A DNA stretch of 64,000 nt, from assembly GCA_038503035.1 (NCBI GenBank), contig JAVSML010020796.1:1-64000 (forward strand), in the 5' to 3' direction. Source of the DNA: Crocodylus rhombifer. Taxonomy: Eukaryota; Chordata; Crocodylia; Crocodylidae. The notes below the pieces were generated by a model. That model did not search any database, was not told where the DNA came from, and saw only the letters and a program-made list of their open reading frames with translations. Positions 56,945 to 64,000 of the stretch are shown here, piece after piece. Position numbers and translations under genes: made by a program. Position 1 is the first letter of the stretch; each line of letters starts with the position of its first letter.

Positions 56945-57388
56945 ACCCCCCACCCTGAGTCTGTACCAGTCTGATGCTGCCCTGGGGGTAGGAAGGGATT
57001 TCTCCCCTGCCCCTGGTCAGTCTGACCCTGAGCGGAGGGGCAAGATCTTCTAGCCAGCACCCTACAGGGTTGGTCCCAGCAGGAGCATGGGCACAGCCCA
57101 GTCCCCATCCCCAGCCTGGTCTGCAGCCAACACCCAGCGCCTCGTGGGGAGGCTTAAACCCCCTGACACACACGGCTGGTTGCCCCTGCTGCTAAGCCCA
57201 GAAGTCTGGGAAATCCCTATAGCAGAGCACCAGCATCGCTGCACCTAGACCATCACTGGAGGGGTCAAGGAAGGGCTGCGTGGGCACTGGCCAGGGATGG
57301 AGAGTCCACCCCAACCCTGGGCATCTATTCCACAGCCTCCCTGCTCTGACAGGGAAGAAGTTTTTCCTGTTCTCCACTCTAAACCTAG
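56945..57388 (-). repeat. CR1-related repeat block downstream of UBQLNL
   Basis: Counterpart of 52136-52545: GGAAGGGATTTCTCCCC, GGTTGGTCCCAGCAGGAGC, CTCGTGGGGAGGCTTAAACC, GATGGAGAGTCCACCCC and a GGGAAGAAGTTTTTCCTG end that is classic antisense CR1. Confidence 0.6.
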
Positions 57389-57526
57389 TTTGCTGCATCC
57401 CGTCTCCTTGCTGCAGAGAGGAGCACGTGGACCAGTGGTCTGAAGCTGCGTCAAAGCCCATGATGCAACTTCAAACCACGGGTCCTCGTGCCTCCTCTCT
57501 GCAGCAAGGAGACGGGATGCAGCAAA
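57389..57526. repeat. Long near-perfect inverted repeat (hairpin)
   Basis: The left arm 57389-57449 (starting TTTGCTGCATCCCGTCTCC) pairs with the right arm 57465-57526 (ending GGAGACGGGATGCAGCAAA) over about 61 bp with four mismatches and one extra base. The spacer is 15 bases. It lies 325-460 bases beyond the UBQLNL stop on the transcribed side. In a minus-strand transcript, two of the mismatches become G-U pairs. Confidence 0.9.
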
Positions 57527-57850
57527 GCCCATAATTAAGTAAATGGTCTCACGATTCCTGGACAAATGGTGCTGCATAACGGATGATTATTATTGACGCA
57601 GTGCAGGCCCTTTGCTAATGGAGAAACCCCTGGTGCCCAGTGTCCCGAGGAACCAGCGGCTGCCCGCAGCCCGGTGCCCCACACTGGCTTTTGTTTGAAA
57701 TGCCAGCCTGCGGTCGCACGCGTGCCAGAAAGGTCTCTCGGGTGGTTGAGCTGAATGCTCCTGCTTCCCTGCTGCTGTGCTGGTATCTCTCGGGTGGCGT
57801 TCACAGCTGCCCTGTGCCCTGCCCAGCCCACGTGCATTCGCAGGAGGGAG

Positions 57851-59323
57851 CTAATCCAGCTCCTCCTGAAATTTGATTTCAGGAGCGGGGAGATGCTGAG
57901 GGTCGTTCCCAGGAAGGGCTTGCAGCATCTGCGCCACGTCGGAGGCCCGGTGCCTCTGCTCGGGGGCTGCCGTGACCGGGCGCGACGGATCCCCCTGGGC
58001 CAGGCTCACGACGGTGCAGCTGAGAGGGCTCCCAGCGTTTCCCAGGCCCCACAAACGGGGCGTGAGCCAGGGCAGCAGCACCGGGGCTTCTGCCGCCAGC
58101 GTCTGCAGGCCCTGCTCGATCTGAGCCCAAGCCTGCATCGCTTTGGGGTTGCACACGGCCGCCAGCATCTCGGGGCTCTGGCTCTGCCAGAAGACGCTGG
58201 GCAGCCACGGGGGGACCTGCTCGGGCGACGGCGGGCCGTTCTCGCACCCCTGGGCGCTCTGGATCAGCCACCGCACCATGCACTTGGTGTAGCAGGAGCA
58301 CAGGTTTGCAATCAGCTGGGGGGTCTCGGCGATCTGCTGTGCCAGGCTCTGGAGCCCCCCCAGGGGGAAGGCCCCGGCCCCGTGTCCGAGACTGGGGACG
58401 GAGCAGCTTCGGCTGATGGGGCCGGAGCTGCAGCTGACCACGCCGCTCTCGGGGTCGCCGTAGGTGCTGGTGCTGCAGATGCTGGTGGCGCTCTGGGAGA
58501 CGGAGGGGGGAGGCGAATGGTCCCAGGCGTCGACCACCTCTTCCTCCGCAGACGAGGTCCTCACCAGCAAGGCCGGGGGGCCGCGGCCCAGGGGCTCGGG
58601 GGCGGCGCTGAGGACCGGCTCCGTGTAGGCGCCTCTCGAGGGGCTGTCCCCACCCGGGATGCTCTCGAGGCTGCTGGCGGCCTGGTCCGGCCCGGCGTCC
58701 GGGTTCCTCACCATGTCCAGCATCTCCCGCATCATGTCGGTGTCGTTCAGGACGTGGCCGATCTCGGGGATCTGCTGGGCCAGCTGCTGCATCTGCGGGT
58801 TGGCCAGGATCAGCTGCCGCATCAGCTCGGGGTTGGACAGCATGCTCTGGACGAAGAGGTTTTCCACCGTGGGCACCGCGGCCTCCGCGTGGGTCTGCAG
58901 CTCGGTGCTCGAAGCCTTGGCCGCCGGGCTGGCCGGACTCTGCCGGACCAGGTCGTAGGCGCTGCTGGCAGGGGAGGTGTCCAGGGACGGCGCTGGGGCA
59001 GGGGCTGCGGCTCTGGGCCGCACCAGGTCATCCTGGGACCTCTCGTGCGTCCGGACGACCAGGTGCACGGTGATGCCGTCGTGGATCCCCCGTTGCCGCA
59101 GCGTGTCCCGGTCCTTCAGGATCCGCCCCATAAAGACCAGCACCAGCTGGCTGGTCTGGCAGTGGAAGTGCTTGGAGATCTCCTCCTTGAACTGCTGGAC
59201 GGTGTTGTTCTCCGGCACCACGAACTCCTCCTTCGCCCTGGGGGTCTTCACCGTGACTCGGATGCTGTGCGGGCTGGCCGCGATGACCGGGCAGGCGATG
59301 ACGCTCTCTCCGCTCTCGGCCAT
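57851..59323 (-). CDS. UBQLNL: Ubiquilin-like protein lacking UBA
   Basis: A 490-residue single-exon ubiquilin relative. The UBL at 21-91 (VTVKTPRAKEEFVVPENN, VFMGRILKDRDTL) should dock on the proteasome. An STI1-like region at about 153-207 reads LFVQSMLSNPELMRQLILAN and QIPEIGHVLNDTDMMRE, then SSLESIPGGDS at 217-227. A second STI1-like region spans about 318-415 and is interrupted by extra cysteine- and tryptophan-containing sequence. The protein stops at APEIKFQEELD, exactly where other ubiquilins enter the UBA domain, so ubiquitin binding is lost. Human UBQLNL also lacks a UBA and is about 475 residues. Start 59323 gives a full UBL. A CpG-rich island and a CRE pair lie upstream. UBQLN3 lies downstream in the same direction. 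Confidence 0.92.
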   Translation of the reverse strand: MAESGESVIACPVIAASPHSIRVTVKTPRAKEEFVVPENNTVQQFKEEISKHFHCQTSQLVLVFMGRILKDRDTLRQRGIHDGITVHLVVRTHERSQDDLVRPRAAAPAPAPSLDTSPASSAYDLVRQSPASPAAKASSTELQTHAEAAVPTVENLFVQSMLSNPELMRQLILANPQMQQLAQQIPEIGHVLNDTDMMREMLDMVRNPDAGPDQAASSLESIPGGDSPSRGAYTEPVLSAAPEPLGRGPPALLVRTSSAEEEVVDAWDHSPPPSVSQSATSICSTSTYGDPESGVVSCSSGPISRSCSVPSLGHGAGAFPLGGLQSLAQQIAETPQLIANLCSCYTKCMVRWLIQSAQGCENGPPSPEQVPPWLPSVFWQSQSPEMLAAVCNPKAMQAWAQIEQGLQTLAAEAPVLLPWLTPRLWGLGNAGSPLSCTVVSLAQGDPSRPVTAAPEQRHRASDVAQMLQALPGNDPQHLPAPEIKFQEELD

Positions 59324-59552
59324 GGGTGGCTGGGCTCGGGGCGGCGATGTCGCGCTGTTGGTAGTACTGTCGGTGTTCTTGGTTGCAGGGGGTGGGGGGA
59401 GCTGAACGGGTGGCCCCTGCCCTGCCCGGAGCCACCATCCGCTCCCAAATCACCCAAACCAGCCCCCCGCTCGCCTCCCAGCCCCAGCGGTCGCAGACCC
59501 CAACAGCGGCTGCTGCCCTTCCCCCCCATGTCTCATCCACCGGCACCGACTG

Positions 59553-59572
59553 TGACATCGGCGATGACGTCG
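59553..59572 (-). promoter_or_regulatory. CRE-type motif pair upstream of UBQLNL
   Basis: TGACATCG (59553-59560) and TGACGTCG (59565-59572) are separated by four bases, about 230 bp before the start codon, and are preceded by GACTG exactly as at UBQLN3. Each keeps at least one good CRE half-site. The shared layout suggests descent from one duplicated promoter. Confidence 0.6.
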
Positions 59573-59729
59573 TACCCAGCAAGAGGGATTTGTCTCTTGC
59601 CCCGGCGTAAACCAGGAGTTGCTCCAGAGCTCGGGCAGCCTCGGACCCCGCTTTGCTCCCTGTGTCCGCGGCCGGGCGCGTGGATTCGTAGCGCCGGGAG
59701 GCCACCGTAGCGCCCAGTCCCACGTCCCA

Positions 59730-62540
59730 GGGGCGTCATCCGAATACCATTTCTGAGCCATGTCTCATTCTTCAGCAGTTTTTTGAAACGCAGGCAGGGT
59801 TAGCCCCACTGCTCCCCGCCTCCGCAAAGGTCCAGAAGTGGGGGAAGGAAAGCTCAGAGGAGCAGGTGAACCGACGTGCTGGCAGACCAGCCGTCGAGCA
59901 GTAAATCATAATGAGGCTACAGCGAAGGGAAAGGTCAGCCATCCGGGCAGCCTTCGGCCTACCGGTGTGAAGACCTCGGACAGACCTCTCCCCTTCTCGT
60001 CCGCTCTCACGCACGTATTCACACGAAGCAAACACGGCCCGCGTGTCCGCCTCGCCACGCTTTGTGTCACAGCCACAAATCCTGTGGCCGTAAGAGCGTG
60101 CCTTTTGATAGCAATTGGGTTTTCTGAGCAAAAGACTAAACACCGCCTTCCAGAGACATGTGCTTTCTCAGCGTGTGGCTGCAGCTATTACTTAGCATAA
60201 AAAAAACCAGACTTGCCACTGGTGTCGCACAGCTGCAGCGTGAGATGGGCCTAAGACTCGGAGCCGAGGCCACAAGCCTTGCCCGGAGACGCAGGATACT
60301 GAAGGTGACTATACTAAAGTGCCATTTCTTTGACTGCTCCCCAGACCTTCCCACCCCCATATCTTCCCCACACAAGCTGCCCTCTTACCTTCCCAGCGTG
60401 GAGGGCACGCGAGGTCTTCACTCCCCGAGGGCTAACAACCTTCTCTGCTTTTGAACGTGTTGGTCGTGGCCTGGGTGTTCCTCCCGGTGAAGCTTTTGTT
60501 TCCTTTAGGGCCTCTATAATCTTGCATGCAATATTTCCGTGGGATAAAACAGGCTGCTCTCTGCTCCACATCCGGGTTTTAATGTTTTAAATCTTCTTAT
60601 ATCATATGACTGCCGTGTGCACCGAGAAAGGAGGGGTAAACATTGGGTCAGAGCGCGGAGAGGGAAACTGAGGCAAGCAGCAGGGTGGAAGTGGGGACTG
60701 AGCCTCTCCACTACCGGGGAACGGGCCATCAATGGACCGATTTTGCCCAGGAAGACTCACTTGAGCACCGCTGGATCCTGGTGGTCTCTGGCAGCTGGGA
60801 GGGATATCACAGACACCCTTGGGAGCTGGGCCGGCTTGAAAAAGAGGCTCCCGGGGCCGGTGGGGGAGAAGAAGTTCGGACAACGAGATTTGGAGGGTTT
60901 GAAAGAAGAACAGCCAGGGTTTTACCTGACTTGGTTTTGAGGCCAAAAGAAGTAGCCCAGCTTGCAGGAATAGTCTCAGCAGGTGTTGGCCAACAGCAGC
61001 ACTGCAGGCAGAGCGCTGTGTTCGTGGCTCCTGAGACAGCGACCCCGCTCAGTGTGGCATTTTCTCATTAAGGGACAACAGGCATCTTGAGGGGCAGGGA
61101 CTGGGTGAAAACTGCTTCCCAGCCGGGGCCGGGGGAGCTGCAGCAAGTCGGGGAGCTGCCAGCAAGCCTGCTTATGCTTCTGTTTTATTGCAAGGAGGTT
61201 TGTAGCCCAGATCACAGGTGAATCTGTGGGTAGGCAATGGCTAAAAGAGGCAGAAACAGGTCTATGGCCCAACCCTTTATTTGCTTGCACCTGAAAACAT
61301 GGGAACAAACATTCATCCCCAAATCCTTCTGGCTAGCTGCGGCAGTGTGGCATAGAGTCTCATCTCTACCAGCCGGGGAGACTCGAGAGGGTGGCATGCA
61401 GATTGGCAGCAGGTCTTCTTGAATTTGCTCCAAATTTCCCTCAAGCCTATGCCCAATGTTGATAAACAGCTGGTTTTAATATCCTAATCAATGAACTCTG
61501 ATTGTTTCACTAAAACTTTTGAACCAGATCTCTCATGCACTTGGAACATGTCAGTTAGCTGGGATTTATATCCTTGGGAAAGAAAGAAAGTTAAAGAAGA
61601 AACAGGAGGAGTAAAGGATATAAGAAACCCACCCTCTTTGGTTTTATTTATCTTAGTCCCCAGTGAGGAAGGAAAGTATCATAGCTTTAGGATCTACTAC
61701 TACTAAAATACTACTACTAGTAGTAATAGTAGTGATTAATGTAACAAAAGGTATTAGATGTTATTTTGCTATAATAGATATATTTTTGTTAAAATGCTTA
61801 AGCTGTTTTTGTTTTTACCTTACTTAATGCACAAGGCCTAAAAGGAGAGAAAGTAATTCATATACACTCTCCTTTATGGTCTTCTCTGATGGAAAATGCA
61901 TCAAACAATTAAATGATGTATGGTCTCCTCTTACTTGCTGGCCAAGTCAGTTGTCACATCTGTAGATTTTATACAGGCTGAAGAACAAGGGGGGTGGAGG
62001 GACAGTACTGTTACTTCACTATCGGTCATTTCCACACCTGAGTTAATATTGCAGCATCCAAATTTGTTTTTAGCTCTCGCTAAAGCCCTCGCATTTTATA
62101 GCCCTGCAGACAAGACAGACAATCAACATTTCACTTATTCCCGGGAAGAGCTAAGAAGCAGCAAAATTGCTGAAGAAAGGTTATGTCCTAGATGTTCCAC
62201 TATCATTAAAAAGGAAGAAAAGGTTGTTAACACTTGTGGGGTGAAGAAAGATTAGTAGGAATCAGTGGTCCTCGTGGCTCAATCTGATGCATCTGACTCC
62301 CTCCCGGGAAGTTGGTTTAAAGTTTGGGTGAAGCAGGGGTTAAAAAGGGGGTGCGACTGCATCACTGCCCCCTCCCCCAGATCCACCCTCTGTGTGTCCC
62401 TTAAATCTTGCTTTGACCTCTGAATGGGCATAAATTTCCCTGGGATGCGTGTATTCCACATCCATTGCGTGACATGAAAAAATAAAATGAGACCTGGTAA
62501 GAGTGACCTGGCAGCACTCACGTGCCTTTTGAACTGCTGA
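59730..62540. other. Anonymous DNA upstream of UBQLNL
   Basis: No gene recognised. About 60655-60690 (AGAGGGAAACTGAGGCAAG) resembles a reverse MIR-type core. About 61684-61735 is an imperfect (CTA)n/(TAG)n trinucleotide palindrome. About 62315-62395 is a dispersed repeat shared with 55370. Confidence 0.5.
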
Positions 62541-62544
62541 CATT

Positions 62545-62615
62545 CACCCTGTTCAGCATCCTGGGTATGGAGCAGCCTCCATTGTGGATCTCCATCCCCT
62601 TCTGCTCCCAGCACC
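62545..62615 (+). pseudogene. Olfactory receptor N-terminal scrap
   Basis: The plus-strand frame reads LLTFTLFSILGMEQPPLWIS followed by IPFCS. This corresponds to the FTLLGIPGLE-x-x-x-x-WISIPFC segment of class I ORs just before TM1, with GIPG altered to SILG. Homology stops at TM1. It is a relic showing that the OR cluster continues on this side of the ubiquilin genes. Confidence 0.75.
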
Positions 62616-62619
62616 CTGT

Positions 62620-63095
62620 GGACGGTTAGAAGCCTCCACTGTCCTGTGGATCGCAGTCCCAGAGCGACTCCCCCGGGAACTCACGGACCCGTTTGTAAAT
62701 GCCCTTTTGTTTTCAAAAGGGTGAAAATCTTGTCCTTCCAGGCCCAGTGAAAATGTTAAACCTGCTTTTCTGTATTTTGTGTGTTGCTTGGTTTTTCTCA
62801 TGGAAGCAGTTTAGGGCTTGACCCTGGTTTCTTTTTCCAGTTCCCTGGTTTGGGTGTTGAACCGAAGCATTCATTCTTCACGCAGCTGTGCTCGTAATTC
62901 GTTTCCCTGGACTGCAGTCACCTGTTGCAAATAGTCTTTCCCTTGGAGGTCACCAGATATACTCAGCACTAAAGAAGTATGCTTACTTAATGAAGCTAAT
63001 GAGCTCATGAAGAATAACATAGCTCAAAAATAGCACATTCAAGATGGCATATGCACCATAGCGTGTTACATCAATTCATCCATCCATAAATAAAG
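62620..63095. other. No gene recognised
   Basis: Nothing supported before the microsatellite cluster. Confidence 0.5.
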
Positions 63096-63099
63096 ATAT

Positions 63100-63102
63100 A
63101 TA

Positions 63103-63146
<44 letters not shown>

Positions 63147-63341
63147 CACACACACAGATAGATCTAGATCTGTATCTGTATCCATATCTATACCTATATA
63201 TTCTATAAAAGTTTAAATAGATAAATACAGATATAGCTATTTGTCCAGAGCCATCAGAATTACATACATAAATTTGTGTGTATAGATATATACAAACAGA
63301 AATAGCTATATAGAGGTATGTATATATAGATAGATAGATAG

Positions 63342-63387
<46 letters not shown>

Positions 63388-63500
63388 CTCTCTCATATCT
63401 ATCTATCTGTCTATCTATAGCTATCCAGATATATATACACAGATACACACACAGAGAGGGGTATAGAGAGATGTCTCTCTCTATATATATCTATATCTAT
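63100..63500. repeat. Compound microsatellite cluster
   Basis: (TG)n of about 18 units at 63106-63143, GATA/TATC-rich stretches, (GATA)n then (CA)n at about 63326-63386, and further TATC/CTCT tracts. The complementary (TG)n and (CA)n arms lie about 200 bases apart and could pair. Confidence 0.95.
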
Positions 63501-64000
63501 TTTGCACTTCTGGTGGCTCTGGACTTTGGTTAGTATCCCCATCTGGACTTGCGTTCAGGTTTCTGGCAGTGTTGAATTTCAGCTAATGCAACACAATACC
63601 ACCTTTTGCATCCATCAACAGGAATAAAGCAGCTCCATTACCCAACCATTGACTGGAGGGTTTGCAACCTGTAGATCATTGACCATCTCCTTCAGCCATA
63701 CAGATTCAGAAACCCCTCTCCCCAGCTGGGTCCCCGTGGAAACCTCAGCAGAATATTTCAGGGTGTTTTGCTCCTAATAGGAATATTTGCTTGCAATGGT
63801 CTAAGGATGGACTGTTCCCCACAGGGGGGCTGTGACCTCAAAACGGCAGAGCCAGGCACAGAATAGCATCAACACAGGGCTATTAGCCAAGGTAAAGCCA
63901 TCAGGAGAAGCATGATTCAGGCCTACGCAGGTAGGGAAAGCAAAATCACTTGTAATGCAAATGACTAAACACACAGGAAATAGCTCCTGAAGGTGCAACT
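63501..64000. other. No gene recognised
   Basis: Nothing supported up to the window edge. Confidence 0.5.

Noticed and set aside
57755..59710. Plus-strand open frame of 651 codons opposite UBQLNL
   Set aside because: An antisense shadow of a GC-rich gene. The minus strand carries clear ubiquilin domains.
63100..63500. Possible array of regulatory GATA sites
   Set aside because: The GATA repeats are part of a compound microsatellite and give no specific regulatory evidence.
1..64000. CRISPR array, bacterial operon or tRNA genes
   Set aside because: No regularly spaced direct repeats, no bacterial gene organisation and no convincing A/B box cloverleaf were found. The sequence is clearly vertebrate.

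Overview
This is a stretch of vertebrate nuclear DNA, most likely from a sauropsid and probably a crocodilian. The evidence is the dominance of CR1 LINEs whose 3' ends carry the TTCATAGA / GGCTGGAAGGGACC signature on both strands, a Tx1-like LINE pair, MIR-like CORE-SINE sequence, intron-less olfactory receptor (OR) genes and two ubiquilin genes. The species call is inferred from repeat flavour only.

Only three protein-coding genes look intact: an OR family 51-like receptor at 15029-15973 (+), a UBQLN3-like ubiquilin at 52632-54377 (-), and a UBA-less UBQLNL-like ubiquilin at 57851-59323 (-). OR51/OR52 genes flanking a UBQLN3-UBQLNL pair is the arrangement known next to the beta-globin locus in mammals, so the window appears to be the sauropsid counterpart of that neighbourhood. 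Five further OR loci are dead: a 5' fragment at 11122, a frameshifted OR51-like gene at 28601, a scrambled OR52-like gene at 40631, and two N-terminal scraps at 44760 and 62545.

Layout: 1-200 CR1 tails; about 600-2840 the decayed remains of a Polinton/Maverick element (packaging ATPase, two small structural-type proteins, adenain-type protease, F54H12.2-like protein); 2840-11100 mostly anonymous DNA with CR1 pieces and one LTR; 11122-16250 OR region with an upstream non-coding exon module; 17375-17680 an assembly gap set in a tandem poly(A)-associated repeat; 18380-22300 CR1 pieces and an orphan OR upstream module; 23155-26395 a long CR1 whose ORF1 carries an SGNH hydrolase domain; 27485-29303 the dead OR51-like locus with its own upstream module; 31830-38475 two tandem Tx1-like LINEs, one split by a solo LTR that has a clean target-site duplication; 40631-41490 the scrambled OR; 42085-51880 sparse repeats; 51887-59720 the ubiquilin pair in CpG-rich islands; 59720-64000 anonymous DNA ending in long microsatellites.

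The two ubiquilin genes share a promoter arrangement: each has two CRE-type motifs 12 bp apart, 230-300 bp upstream of the start codon. This suggests common CREM/CREB-type (testis) control. The OR loci share a separate module, a non-coding exon-like block ending in a splice donor, present in three copies, two of them followed by an acceptor and an OR reading frame.
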